Source: Candidatus Methylomirabilota bacterium
GTDB taxonomy: Bacteria; Methylomirabilota; Methylomirabilia; Methylomirabilales; CSP1-5
Direction of reading: 5' to 3'
NCBI GenBank assembly: GCA_022615475.1
Contig: JAKEGQ010000118.1
Span: forward strand, 1 to 13,482
Length of the DNA stretch: 13,482 nucleotides
Shown: positions 1 through 7,620 of the stretch, piece after piece
How positions within the stretch are numbered: position 1 is the first letter of the stretch
How the letters are laid out: each line of letters starts with the position of its first letter
Program-made: the position numbers and the translations under genes
Notes under the pieces: model-generated
Databases searched by the model: none
What the model was told of the DNA's origin: nothing
Seen by the model: the letters and a program-made list of their open reading frames with translations, nothing else

Positions 1-2
1 AT

Positions 3-773
3 CGGGAACGCCTTCGGATAGACGGACTGCCGGTTGCCTACGCCCGCGCTGGCAGGCACTGGACCCCCTGGCGTGAGCGGCTTGCTTTAGTCCACGGCAG
101 CGGATGCAGCGCCGACTCCTGGCGGTACCAGGTGGACGGGCTCTCACGGCATTTCGAGGTAGTGGCCCTGGACCTGCCGGGGCATGGCGCTTCCGAGCCG
201 GTGACCGATCCCTCCGTCAAGCGGTATGCCACGACGGTGAGAGGGCTGCTCCAGCGAATTGCAGGACGAAAGGTCTTTCTGGCGGGCCACTCGATGGGCG
301 GGGCCGTTGCGCTTCAGGTCGCCCTGGAACACCCGGAGCTGCTCAAGGGCTTGATCCTCGTCGCCACGGCGGCCTACCTTGATATGCTGGCGCTGACACC
401 CGACATCCTCCTGTGGGCGGCGGCCACCATGCCCCATAAGTTCAAGGGGATGTTCTTCTCGAGTCTGGTCACGAAGGAGGCGCTGGCCATTGCACGAGAT
501 GATGTCCGGCGCTGTAGCCTAGAGACGGTCTTGGGCGATTTCGCCACCTGCCGCAATTTTGACTTCAGGGGCCGCCTGAAGAGGGTCAGGCTGCCGACGC
601 TGATCCTCTGCGGAAGCGAAGACCGGGTAACGCCCGTGCGGCACTCCGAGCGACTGCACCAAGAGATATCCGGATCCACGCTGAAGGTGATCGAGAAGGC
701 CGCCCACATGCTCCCCCTCGAAGCGCCCGTCGAGGTCAACGCCGCTATCCGGGAGTTCGTCCGAAGGGTCTAG
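3..773 (+). CDS. alpha/beta hydrolase, 5' end outside the window
   Basis: Alpha/beta-fold hydrolase of unknown substrate. The frame is open to the left edge, so the N-terminus is cut off. A GTG at 132 exists, but the codons before it read as the expected upstream part of the fold, including LALVHGSGCSADSWRYQ with the HGSG oxyanion-loop motif, so 132 is not the true start. Downstream come the strand and loop VVALDLPGHGASEP, the nucleophile elbow GHSMGG (Ser codon 291-293), the acid strand LILCGSEDRVTP (likely Asp codon 621-623) and the catalytic His in KAAHMLPLEAP (codon 705-707). The triad is therefore complete. No signal peptide can be judged. It converges with the subtilase across about 20 bp and shares no visible operon here. 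The sequence does not separate esterase, lipase, peptidase and C-C hydrolase activity. The family call is firm. Confidence 0.93.
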   Translation, partial: RERLRIDGLPVAYARAGRHWTPWRERLALVHGSGCSADSWRYQVDGLSRHFEVVALDLPGHGASEPVTDPSVKRYATTVRGLLQRIAGRKVFLAGHSMGGAVALQVALEHPELLKGLILVATAAYLDMLALTPDILLWAAATMPHKFKGMFFSSLVTKEALAIARDDVRRCSLETVLGDFATCRNFDFRGRLKRVRLPTLILCGSEDRVTPVRHSERLHQEISGSTLKVIEKAAHMLPLEAPVEVNAAIREFVRRV

Positions 774-794
774 GGTCGACCTGGGTCGTGAGTG

Positions 795-2111
795 CTATTT
801 CGACTTCTTCTTCTTGGGCTTGAGACCCAGGGCCTTGATCGCAGCCGCAGCGTCAATAACTCCGTACCCCAGGTCGTAGTCCCAGCCGTTGCCGTCCAGG
901 TCGCGGGCGGTGCGTTGGAGCAGTCCCTTTAATTGAGAGGGGCGGCGCTTCTTGGTGGAGACCTTCTGGCGAATTGCTGCAGCCACCCCGGCAGCGACCG
1001 GGGACGCAGCCGAAGTTCCACCATCGGCCGGGTAGACACCAGAGCCCCGGAAGTGACTGTACGCTGCGAGATCGGGCTTACGGTTATACAGCCCTCCCGG
1101 TCCCTGGGAAGAGTAGCCCAACCGGCGATCGGTCACGGTGACGGCGGCCACGGTCACCACGTCGGGGTGCGAGTTTGCGCCATGGATGCTCGCTCCAGGG
1201 CCGCTGTCCCCGGTGCCACACCGGCCATCAGGACACTCGGCGCCACAGTTGCCCGCCGCAAAGAAGACGTCTGCGCCCGCCGCCACCAGGCTGACTACGA
1301 TCTGGTTGAAGGGGTGCCCTGGATTCGCGCTGTAGTTCTCCGGCGAGCCGATGGGGGCGTCCTCAGAGCGATCGAACATGCCCCAACTGTTGTTGACGAC
1401 GAGCGGGCCGGGCTCGCGTCCCAGCTGATCCCTGAGATCGGCGAAGGCAGCGATGGCATCCGACAGAAAGGCGGTCCAGGTCCCGGCCTGAGATTGAAGC
1501 AGGGCGTAGTCGAGGATGCGCGCCTCGGGGGACGCGATGCGGACGTCATGGGCCACCATCGTCCCATGATCCGGAGGTGTCGAGCCGGGCACGTACCCCG
1601 GAAAGGGGGCCCAGCCCCCGGCGACCGGGATGCGGCTGCCATCGATGCCGGTGTCCACCACCGCCACACGCACCCCCCGTCCGGTGAGGCCCACTTGGCG
1701 TAATTTCGCAACGCCCAGCTTGCGGGCCACATCACGCTCCCGGCCGATCGGGGGGTCACCACAGTAGGGCGAGGGAAACGGGGCGACCGAAGGATCGGCA
1801 AACACCCCGACCACATCCAGCGCGCGGTCACGTCGGAGCCGCGCGATCGCGTCTTCGTCCTCGAACTCACACCGCACGCCGTACGTGGTGACCGCCTCAA
1901 CGTCGCCATAATTGAAGCCTCGGGCGGGGGGTCGTTCCGTGGGGGGGGCAATCCGGCCCAGGACTCGAACAGGATGGTATCTCTCATCAAACACCATGCC
2001 GCTGACTTTAACCGCGGTCTCGAGCAGGGAACCCACCAGGGCAAACGATCGGCGGATCCACGCCTGCTGCAATGGCTGCAGACTCCGGAGTAACACGATG
2101 CGGCGATGCAC
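795..2111 (-). CDS. subtilisin-like serine peptidase (family S8)
   Basis: A 438-residue subtilase. The catalytic residues are all present: Asp153 in VAVVDTGIDGS, His182 in DHGTMVAHD, oxyanion Asn288 in FFAAGNCGAECP and Ser367 in GGTSAASPVAAG. The catalytic domain spans roughly residues 130-425. Residues about 75-110 (YGVRCEFEDEDAIARLRR, then DVVGVFADPSV) resemble the last half of an I9-type propeptide. Residues 1-70 are not recognised. There is no signal peptide and no membrane segment, so the enzyme is either cytoplasmic or exported by an unseen route. The C-terminus is a basic tail, KPKKKKSK. The GTG start is well supported by the ribosome-binding site GGAGG five bases upstream. A small propeptide-like gene precedes it by 101 bp on the same strand, probably under one promoter. 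The substrate is unknown. Confidence 0.95.
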   Translation of the reverse strand: MHRRIVLLRSLQPLQQAWIRRSFALVGSLLETAVKVSGMVFDERYHPVRVLGRIAPPTERPPARGFNYGDVEAVTTYGVRCEFEDEDAIARLRRDRALDVVGVFADPSVAPFPSPYCGDPPIGRERDVARKLGVAKLRQVGLTGRGVRVAVVDTGIDGSRIPVAGGWAPFPGYVPGSTPPDHGTMVAHDVRIASPEARILDYALLQSQAGTWTAFLSDAIAAFADLRDQLGREPGPLVVNNSWGMFDRSEDAPIGSPENYSANPGHPFNQIVVSLVAAGADVFFAAGNCGAECPDGRCGTGDSGPGASIHGANSHPDVVTVAAVTVTDRRLGYSSQGPGGLYNRKPDLAAYSHFRGSGVYPADGGTSAASPVAAGVAAAIRQKVSTKKRRPSQLKGLLQRTARDLDGNGWDYDLGYGVIDAAAAIKALGLKPKKKKSK

Positions 2112-2122
2112 CTTTTCCTCCC
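2112..2122 (-). promoter_or_regulatory. strong Shine-Dalgarno site of the S8 peptidase
   Basis: Read on the minus strand this is GGGAGGAAAAG, directly followed by GTG. The GGAGG core (2117-2121) sits five bases from the start. This fixes the GTG at 2111-2109 as the start of the subtilase and shows the gene is translated on its own rather than by coupling to the gene upstream. Confidence 0.85.
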
Positions 2123-2140
2123 AGCGTCAATGAATCAGGA

Positions 2141-2195
2141 CAGCGACGGACTCACGAGTGCCTTGTGCACCTCGTTGGCCCGTGGTTCGTCGCTG
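2141..2195 (-). other. 55-nt imperfect stem-loop between the I9-like gene and the subtilase
   Basis: The outer stem pairs 2141-2151 (CAGCGACGGAC) with 2185-2195 (GTTCGTCGCTG), with one non-Watson-Crick position. An inner stem pairs 2154-2161 (ACGAGTGC) with 2167-2175 (GCACCTCGT), with one bulged base and a 5-nt loop. It fills about half of the 101-nt intercistronic gap and leaves the subtilase ribosome-binding site free. No U-run follows, so it is not a classic terminator. It could be an RNA-processing or stability element; that role is inference. Confidence 0.5.
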
Positions 2196-2212
2196 ACGCG
2201 AACCAGAATCCG

Positions 2213-2473
2213 CTACCGGGACAGCGGCTGCTGGCGGGTATCGGAAAAGAAACGGATCCCTGGGATCTGCTCGGCTTTCGATCGCGCCTCGGGCGTGGCC
2301 GTTCCGCGCACCACGTACCGCCCGAGCTTCGGGTCAATGAGGACGGGCCCGTAGCCGCCGTCGAGTTCGATGCCTGTCCCTTCGAGGAGCTCACGGATAG
2401 TGGACATATCCAGTCTCTGGCCCGGCCGGTCCACCTGAATAATGAAGCGGGTGACAGATGGGGGTTGATTCAT
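2213..2473 (-). CDS. small I9-propeptide-like protein
   Basis: An 86-residue protein with no signal peptide. The predicted order is a strand (TRFIIQVD, about 8-15), a helix (MSTIRELLEG, 23-32), a short strand pair (PVLID, RYVVRG, 43-57), a second helix (TPEARSKAEQI, 60-70) and a final strand, PGIRFFSDTR (71-80). That beta-alpha-beta-beta-alpha-beta layout, with PGI/V before the last strand, resembles subtilisin propeptides of the I9 type, which fold and inhibit the protease. The gene lies 101 bp upstream of an S8 peptidase on the same strand, which fits a partner acting in trans. The ATG has only a weak ribosome-binding site (CAGGCG). A sigma70-type promoter lies upstream. The function is inference from fold pattern and position; an unrelated small ferredoxin-like protein is the alternative. 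Confidence 0.72.
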   Translation of the reverse strand: MNQPPSVTRFIIQVDRPGQRLDMSTIRELLEGTGIELDGGYGPVLIDPKLGRYVVRGTATPEARSKAEQIPGIRFFSDTRQQPLSR

Positions 2474-2501
2474 CGCCTGACTTGTGGTTTCTCAGACCAA
2501 C

Positions 2502-2729
2502 CTATACATAATACATATGCGGAAATTCGCCTCTCCGCTTATGGGCATTGTATGGTCGGCCGAGAATCGAGTCAAGGTTTCTCCGTGACGGAATACACTG
2601 AATCGCGGTGAAGGGATTCAGATGCGAGGTTTGCGCAGGTTGGGGTTTGGGAGGTCGGGGACCATTCTTCACGCCACAGGCCGTGAGAAGCCAAACGACC
2701 ACGAGGAGGACGATGACGACGGCCCTCAT
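2502..2729 (-). CDS. very small lipoprotein coupled to argH
   Basis: A 75-residue protein. Residues 1-17 are a hydrophobic signal sequence ending in the lipobox L15-T16-A17-C18 (LLTACG), followed by a short Pro/Lys-rich stretch, GVKNGPRPPKPQP. It should be lipidated at Cys18 and held on a membrane. Small lipoproteins of the C-G-x-K-G-x-P-x-P-P type often sit directly after argH (the LptM/YifL-like class), which matches. The ATG overlaps the argH stop as ATGA, so translation is probably coupled. Residues after about 35 look unconstrained. Their DNA contains a small inverted repeat (2598-2621) and a promoter for the next gene, so the natural 3' end may have drifted outward. Confidence is good for the N-terminal half and lower for the tail. 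Confidence 0.75.
   Translation of the reverse strand: MRAVVIVLLVVVWLLTACGVKNGPRPPKPQPAQTSHLNPFTAIQCIPSRRNLDSILGRPYNAHKRRGEFPHMYYV
2547..2575 (-). promoter_or_regulatory. sigma70-type promoter for the I9-like gene and subtilase
   Basis: On the minus strand a -35 box TTGACT (2575-2570) and a -10 box TACAAT (2552-2547) are separated by exactly 17 bp. Transcription would begin near 2540 and give a leader of about 65 nt before the ATG at 2473. Both boxes differ from consensus by one base. It lies inside the 3' half of the small lipoprotein frame. It was judged by eye, so a chance match is possible. Confidence 0.6.
2598..2621 (-). other. inverted repeat between lipoprotein gene and promoter
   Basis: CTGAATC (2598-2604) and GATTCAG (2615-2621) form a perfect 7-bp stem with a 10-nt loop. 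It lies inside the lipoprotein frame, downstream of the conserved part and upstream of the promoter at 2547-2575. It has no U-run. It could mark the functional end of the arginine transcript, but the evidence is thin. Confidence 0.3.
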
Positions 2730-4126
2730 TTCTTTCCCGCTTCCTTCTTGAGGTCGGCCCGGGCCGCCAGAATGGCTTTTCGCACCTGTTCCGGCGCCGT
2801 GCCTCCAACGACGCCGCGTCGCTTGAGAGACGCTTCGATGGTGATGAAATCGTGGAAGTCCTTGTCGAACAGACGGGAGTATCGGCGGAGTTCATGGACC
2901 GAAAGCTCTTCGAGTCGCTTCTTGTGCTCGATGCAGTACCGCACGATCTTGCCGACGACCTCATGGGCTCGGCGAAAGGGAAGTGCCTTGCTCACGAGGT
3001 AGTCGGCGGCATCAGTGGCGTTCAAGAATCCCTCTTCCGTCGCCTGCCGCATGCGATCGGCATTCACCCGAAGGCCTCGGACCAACGGGGCGAGGACCTG
3101 CAGCGTCCCGCGCAGTGTATCTACCGCATCAAACACCCGTTCCTTGTCCTCCTGGAGATCCCGGTTGTAGCTCAAGGGAAGGCCCTTCATGGCGGTCAGG
3201 AGCGAGATCAGGTCGCCAAAGACCCGCCCCGCCTTCCCCCGCGCCAACTCGGCGACGTCCGGGTTCTTTTTTTGGGGCATCAGGCTCGACCCAGTGGCGA
3301 ACGCCTCCGGGATATCGACGAAGGCAAATTCCGCCGACGCCCACAGAATGACCTCCTCGCAGAGACGGGACAGGTGCATCATCGTGATGCTCGCGGCCGC
3401 CAGAAACTCCAGGGCAAAGTCACGATCCGAGACAGCATCGATGCTGTTTCGCGAAACCTCGGGAAACCCCAGCTCCTCTGCGAGTGCGACCCGGTCGATC
3501 GCGTAGGCGGTCCCCGCCAACGCCCCGGAGCCGAGCGGCATGACGGTGACGCGCTGAAGACTATCGCGGAATCTTGCCGCATCGCGACGGAGCATTTCGA
3601 CATAGGCCAGCAGCTGATGGGCCCAGAGGATCGGCTGGGCTCGCTGCAGGTGCGTGTAGCCCGGGATGATCACGTCGAGGTGCGCCCCGGCCTGCTCCAC
3701 CAGGGCCTCCTGCAGCGCACGGATTTCGCGCACGATCTCATCGGTCTCGGCCCTGAGATACAAACGGAGATCGAGCGCCACCTGCTCGTTCCGGCTCCGG
3801 CCGGTGTGAAGCTTGCCGCCCACCTCGCCGATCTTTTCCGTCAGGCGCCCTTCGATGTACACATGGATATCTTCGTGTGCCGGATCGGGGTCGAGCCGCC
3901 GTTCGTCCAGCTCCTTCTTAATCTCTTCGAGGCCCCGAATGATTCGCCCTGCCTCGACACCGGTCAGGACGCCCGCCTTCATCAACGCCCGCGCGTAGGC
4001 GATCGATCCCTGCACATCGTACGGGTACAAACGCCAGTCGAACGGGATCGAGGCCGTATACGCCTCGACCTGCGTATCCGTGCCCACCCCGAATCGGCCA
4101 CTCCATACCTTTTTGGCCTTCGCCAT
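2726..4126 (-). CDS. argH: argininosuccinate lyase
   Basis: A 466-residue cytoplasmic enzyme that splits argininosuccinate into arginine and fumarate, the last step of arginine synthesis. The fumarase/aspartase superfamily signature GSSLMPQKKNPD lies at 279-290, with the catalytic Ser in that flexible loop. The substrate-binding segment HTGRSRNEQ is at 107-115, and the general acid-base His159 is in GYTHLQRAQP. The length is normal for the family. The ATG at 4126 follows the argG stop by 2 nt, with AAGGA upstream inside the argG end. The stop overlaps the start of the small lipoprotein gene (ATGA). It is the last biosynthetic gene of the arg cluster and should be co-transcribed with argG. Confidence 0.98.
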   Translation of the reverse strand: MAKAKKVWSGRFGVGTDTQVEAYTASIPFDWRLYPYDVQGSIAYARALMKAGVLTGVEAGRIIRGLEEIKKELDERRLDPDPAHEDIHVYIEGRLTEKIGEVGGKLHTGRSRNEQVALDLRLYLRAETDEIVREIRALQEALVEQAGAHLDVIIPGYTHLQRAQPILWAHQLLAYVEMLRRDAARFRDSLQRVTVMPLGSGALAGTAYAIDRVALAEELGFPEVSRNSIDAVSDRDFALEFLAAASITMMHLSRLCEEVILWASAEFAFVDIPEAFATGSSLMPQKKNPDVAELARGKAGRVFGDLISLLTAMKGLPLSYNRDLQEDKERVFDAVDTLRGTLQVLAPLVRGLRVNADRMRQATEEGFLNATDAADYLVSKALPFRRAHEVVGKIVRYCIEHKKRLEELSVHELRRYSRLFDKDFHDFITIEASLKRRGVVGGTAPEQVRKAILAARADLKKEAGKK

Positions 4127-4128
4127 CG

Positions 4129-5337
4129 CTACTTTTTTCCTTGCCGCCGCATGGCTCTGAGGCGCAATCGGAGGGCATTCAGCCGGATGAATCCTCCGGC
4201 GTCTTTCTGGTCGTACACCCGATCGGCCTCGAAGGTGGCCATGGCGCGATCGTACAGGGAGACAGGGGACTTTCTTCCCACCACAGTGCAGTTGCCCTTG
4301 AAGAGCTTGAGACGCGCGGTCCCGGTGACGTGCTTCTGGGTCTCGTCGATCGTCCGCTTCAGGACCTCCATCTCGGGCGAATACCAGTACCCGTAATAGA
4401 CCAGCTCGGCAAAGCGAGGGATCAGCGCATCCCTCAGATGCATGACCTCGCGATCCATGGTGATCGATTCCACCGCCCGATGGGCCACCTGCAGCACCGT
4501 CCCACCAGGCGTCTCGTACACCCCCCGGGACTTCATCCCCACGTACCGGTTCTCGACGAGATCCACGCGACCGATGCCGTTCTTGCCCCCGACCTCGTTC
4601 AGTGTGGCGAGCAGCCTCGCCGGCGAAAGCTTCCGCCCGTTCACGGCGACGGGGAGCCCTTCGGTAAAGCCGATCTCGACATAGGTCGGATGGTCGGGAG
4701 TTTTCTCCGGAGCAACCGTCAGAGTAAACATCTCCTGGGGCGGCTCCCGCCAGGGATCCTCGAGCACCCCACCCTCGAAGCTGATGTGAAAGAGATTGCG
4801 GTCACTCGAATACGGCTTCTCCGGCGTCACAGGGACGGGAATGGCATGCCGCTTTGCGTAGGCCACAAGGTCGGAGCGAGAATGAAGATCCCACTCCCGC
4901 CACGGGGCGATGACCTGGATCGCGGGATCCAGCGCCATGTACGTCAGCTCGAACCGCACCTGGTCATTCCCTTTCCCGGTGGCCCCGTGGGCGACCGCAT
5001 CCGCCCTCTCCCGTCGGGCGATCTCGATCTGCTTTTTGGCAATGAGGGGCCGAGCCATGGACGTCCCGAGCAAGTATCCCCCCTCATAGACCGCGTTGGC
5101 CTTGAGGCAGGGGAAGACGAAATCGCGGACAAACTCTTCTTTCAGGTCGGCGACGTATACTTTGCTCGCTCCGGTTTTCCGCGCCCTTGCCTTCGCGTCA
5201 GCGAGTTCCTCTCCCTGACCGAGATCGGCACAGAAGGCGATCACGTCGCACTGATACCTCTCAATGAGCCAGTGCAGGATCACCGAGGTATCAAGCCCGC
5301 CGCTATAGGCCAATACGACCTTGTTGATCTTCCCCAT
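4129..5337 (-). CDS. argG: argininosuccinate synthase
   Basis: A 402-residue enzyme that joins citrulline and aspartate using ATP to give argininosuccinate. The N-terminal PP-loop is AYSGGLDTS (9-17). Other family segments are EGGYLLGTSMARPLIAK, HGATGKGNDQVRFE and SYNRD-free C-terminal tetramer residues ending RQGKK. The chosen ATG gives MGKINKVVLAYSGG, which matches the usual N-terminus. A TTG 18 bases further up would add MGCRAP and is less likely. Neither start has a clear Shine-Dalgarno. The gap from argF is 73 nt, the largest in the arginine block, and holds a short palindrome that overlaps the argF stop. argH follows after 2 nt. Confidence 0.97.
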   Translation of the reverse strand: MGKINKVVLAYSGGLDTSVILHWLIERYQCDVIAFCADLGQGEELADAKARARKTGASKVYVADLKEEFVRDFVFPCLKANAVYEGGYLLGTSMARPLIAKKQIEIARRERADAVAHGATGKGNDQVRFELTYMALDPAIQVIAPWREWDLHSRSDLVAYAKRHAIPVPVTPEKPYSSDRNLFHISFEGGVLEDPWREPPQEMFTLTVAPEKTPDHPTYVEIGFTEGLPVAVNGRKLSPARLLATLNEVGGKNGIGRVDLVENRYVGMKSRGVYETPGGTVLQVAHRAVESITMDREVMHLRDALIPRFAELVYYGYWYSPEMEVLKRTIDETQKHVTGTARLKLFKGNCTVVGRKSPVSLYDRAMATFEADRVYDQKDAGGFIRLNALRLRLRAMRRQGKK

Positions 5338-5394
5338 GGGCGCCCGACAACCCAATCTCGCTAGGCGATCGTTCCCCTAGTGCTTCAATTTCAC

Positions 5395-5412
5395 AAATAC
5401 GGTTATGTATTT
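5395..5412. promoter_or_regulatory. short AT-rich palindrome between argF and argG
   Basis: AAATAC (5395-5400) and GTATTT (5407-5412) form a perfect 6-bp inverted repeat around a 6-bp centre, overlapping the argF stop codon. It stands out against GC-rich surroundings and sits in the only sizeable gap of the arginine block. A regulator-binding site is possible. It does not match the ArgR/AhrC ARG-box pattern (TGAAT-N4-ATTCA), and no promoter boxes were clear beside it. Confidence 0.3.
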
Positions 5413-6400
5413 ACCTCTCCGAGGCACGCACGATCCGGGTCAGTGTCTTGAACCATCCTTGTCTTGGTGTTTGCGCCGGTCTCCCAAGGAGCATGACCAG
5501 GATGGCCTTCTGGACATGGAGGCGGTTTTCCGCCTGATCGAGGATGATGGAGTGCCGCCCGTCCATCACCTCGTCGGTAATCTCCTCCCCGCGATGGGCC
5601 GGGAGGCAATGCATCACCATCACGTCCTCGTGGGCTGCCTTCACCAGCGCTTGGTTGATCTGGAAGCCTTGAAAGTCGCGCATCCGCCTAGCCCGTTGCT
5701 CCTCGTGGCCCATGCTGGTCCAGACGTCCGTATACAGCACATCTGCATCGCGGGCCGCCTCGGCCGGATCATGGGTGATCTTGAGCGTCGCCTGGGTCGC
5801 CTCGGCCTCCGCCCGCGCCTTGGCGAATACGTCCCGATTCGGTTCGTACCCAGGGGGACAGGCCGCGACAAAGTGGATCCCCATCTTTGCGGCCCCAAAG
5901 AGCCACGAATTGCACACGTTATTGCCATCCCCGACAAAGCCCACCCGAAGCCCCTGAAGTCGCCCCCGTTTTTCCTGCAGCGTGAAGAGATCGCCGAGGA
6001 CCTGGCATGGATGGAGCAGTTCGGTGAGGCCGTTGATCACGGGGACCGTCGCATACTCGGCGAGCAGCTCGAGCAGCTTGTGGGTGAAGGTCCGGGCAAC
6101 GATGCCATCCACCCATCGGGAGAGGTTTCTGGCCCCATCCCCCACCGTTTCTCGCTCGCCCAAACGGATATCCTGCGGGTCCAAGTAGATCGCATGTCCC
6201 CCGAGCTGGGTCATAGCCACCTCGAACGTCACCCGGGTTCTGAGTGAGGGCTTTTCAAAAATCAGGGCCAGGGTTTTGCCCGGCAACAGGGGGTGGGGCT
6301 GGTTCTGCTTCAGGCGGTGTTTCAGATCCGTCGCCAGATCGAAGAATCCCTCAATCTCCCCTCGGGTCAGATCGCGGATGGAAATGAGGTCTCGCTTCAC
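5411..6400 (-). CDS. argF: ornithine carbamoyltransferase
   Basis: A 329-residue enzyme that transfers carbamoyl from carbamoyl phosphate to ornithine, giving citrulline. The carbamoyl-phosphate loop is FEKPSLRTR (Ser52, Arg54, Thr55, Arg56). HPCQ lies at 130-133, GDGNNVCNSW at 158-166 and MHCLPAHRG at 263-271, the Cys265 loop that binds ornithine. I placed the start at GTG 6400 (MKRDLISIRDL), overlapping the argD stop as GTGA, with GAGG upstream. The frame stays open 45 codons further, but that part lies inside argD and has no family character. The GTGA overlap implies translational coupling to argD. The annotation is secure as an anabolic OTC, but argF and argI forms are not distinguished. 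Confidence 0.97.
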   Translation of the reverse strand: MKRDLISIRDLTRGEIEGFFDLATDLKHRLKQNQPHPLLPGKTLALIFEKPSLRTRVTFEVAMTQLGGHAIYLDPQDIRLGERETVGDGARNLSRWVDGIVARTFTHKLLELLAEYATVPVINGLTELLHPCQVLGDLFTLQEKRGRLQGLRVGFVGDGNNVCNSWLFGAAKMGIHFVAACPPGYEPNRDVFAKARAEAEATQATLKITHDPAEAARDADVLYTDVWTSMGHEEQRARRMRDFQGFQINQALVKAAHEDVMVMHCLPAHRGEEITDEVMDGRHSIILDQAENRLHVQKAILVMLLGRPAQTPRQGWFKTLTRIVRASER

Positions 6401-7596
6401 GCGGTCACCTCGCGGAGGACCTTGTCCAGGATGCCGGCCGCCTTCGCCACCTCTTCCTGACTCACGATGAGGGGCGGGGCAAACCGGATGACCTTTTCGC
6501 CCGCATTGCTTAACAGGAGTCCCGCTTCGAGACACCGGCTCAGGACCGGTCTCACCTGTCGATCAAGCTCCATGCCGATCAGCAGCCCCCTCCCCCGCAC
6601 GGTCTTCACCGCGGCATGGCGGTCCTGAATGGCCCGAAGCTCCTGTATCAGTCGCCCGCCCATCTCTTCCGCCCGGCTGACAAGCCCCTGCTCCAGGATC
6701 GTGGTGAGCGTCGCTATGGCAGCCGCAGTGACCAACGGATTCCCCCCGAATGTCGCGGCATGGGTGCCGGGGGTGAAGCTCGCCGCCACCGCTTCGGTAG
6801 CCAGCATGGCCCCGATCGGAAGCCCGCCGCCCAGGGCCTTGGCCAGCGTCATGATGTCCGGTGACGCCCCCCAGTGTTCGTACGCAAAGAGGTGGCCGGT
6901 CCGGCCGATGCCGGTCTGGATTTCGTCGAGGATCAGGAGGGCCCCCGACTCATCGCAGAGCTTCCGAAGTCCCTGAAGATACCCGGCCGACGGGACACGG
7001 ATCCCCCCTTCTCCCTGGATCGGCTCGACCAAGATGGCTGCGGTCTCGGGACCGACAGCCCGCTCGACCGCTGCCAGATCATCGAAGGGGACATACCGGA
7101 TGCCGGGAAGGAGCGGCTCAAAGCCTTGCTGATACTTGGCCTGGGCCGTGGCGGTCACGGTGGCCATTGTCCGCCCGTGGAAGCCGCCCTCCATGGTGAT
7201 GATCTCGACCCGCTCTCGACTGCCGCGGTCCTTGGCGTACTTCCGGGCCAGCTTGATGGCCGCCTCGTTGGCCTCGGCGCCGCTGTTACAAAAGAAGACT
7301 CGGTCGGCAAAGGAGTGCTGGCACAGGAGTTCAGCCAGGCGGATCTGGGGACTGATGTGATAGAGGTTGCTGACGTGGAGGAGTCTTGCCGCTTGAGATG
7401 TGACGGCCTGGACGACGGCCGGATGGCAGTGGCCCAGGGCGCATACGGCGATCCCGGCGACGAAGTCGAGATACTCCCTCCCCTCCACGTCCCAGACCCG
7501 GCACCCCTCCCCCCGCTCGAGGACGACGGGGAACCGGGTATAGGTATTGGCCAAGCACCCGCCCGCCCTGGTCATCCATTCTTCCGTCTCGGTCAT
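6397..7596 (-). CDS. argD: acetylornithine aminotransferase
   Basis: A 399-residue PLP-dependent class III aminotransferase. It converts N-acetylglutamate semialdehyde to N-acetylornithine with glutamate as donor, and may also serve succinyldiaminopimelate transamination in lysine synthesis. The phosphate-binding segment is NSGAEAN (104-110), the cofactor-ring Asp224 is in LILDEIQTGIGRTG, and the Schiff-base Lys253 is in TLAKALGGGLPIGAM. The length is typical. The start ATG 7596 has AGAAGG upstream and lies 24 nt after the argB stop; a second Met eight codons in is less likely. The stop overlaps the argF start. Assignment to ArgD rather than ornithine or GABA aminotransferase rests on close family resemblance plus position between argB and argF. 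Confidence 0.96.
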   Translation of the reverse strand: MTETEEWMTRAGGCLANTYTRFPVVLERGEGCRVWDVEGREYLDFVAGIAVCALGHCHPAVVQAVTSQAARLLHVSNLYHISPQIRLAELLCQHSFADRVFFCNSGAEANEAAIKLARKYAKDRGSRERVEIITMEGGFHGRTMATVTATAQAKYQQGFEPLLPGIRYVPFDDLAAVERAVGPETAAILVEPIQGEGGIRVPSAGYLQGLRKLCDESGALLILDEIQTGIGRTGHLFAYEHWGASPDIMTLAKALGGGLPIGAMLATEAVAASFTPGTHAATFGGNPLVTAAAIATLTTILEQGLVSRAEEMGGRLIQELRAIQDRHAAVKTVRGRGLLIGMELDRQVRPVLSRCLEAGLLLSNAGEKVIRFAPPLIVSQEEVAKAAGILDKVLREVTA

Positions 7597-7620
7597 CGAT
7601 CCAGCCTTCTAGCACGCCCC

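Noticed and set aside
2852..4396. Long plus-strand frame of 514 codons opposite argH and argG
   Set aside because: It lies wholly antisense to two recognisable enzymes, its translation shows no family motif, and its low-complexity His/Arg/Pro make-up is typical of the mirror of GC-rich genes.
4141..5364. Plus-strand frame of 407 codons opposite argG
   Set aside because: Antisense shadow of argG with no motif and no ribosome-binding site worth noting. The same applies to the plus-strand frames opposite argF (5405-6247), argD (6874-7668) and hslU (8354-9669).
5395..5412. ARG box for ArgR/AhrC
   Set aside because: The palindrome lacks the TGAAT..ATTCA core, so only a generic palindrome is reported.
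6401..6535. N-terminal extension of argF to a start at 6535
   Set aside because: The extra 45 residues overlap argD, lack family character, and the GTG at 6400 has GAGG upstream and a GTGA overlap with the argD stop.
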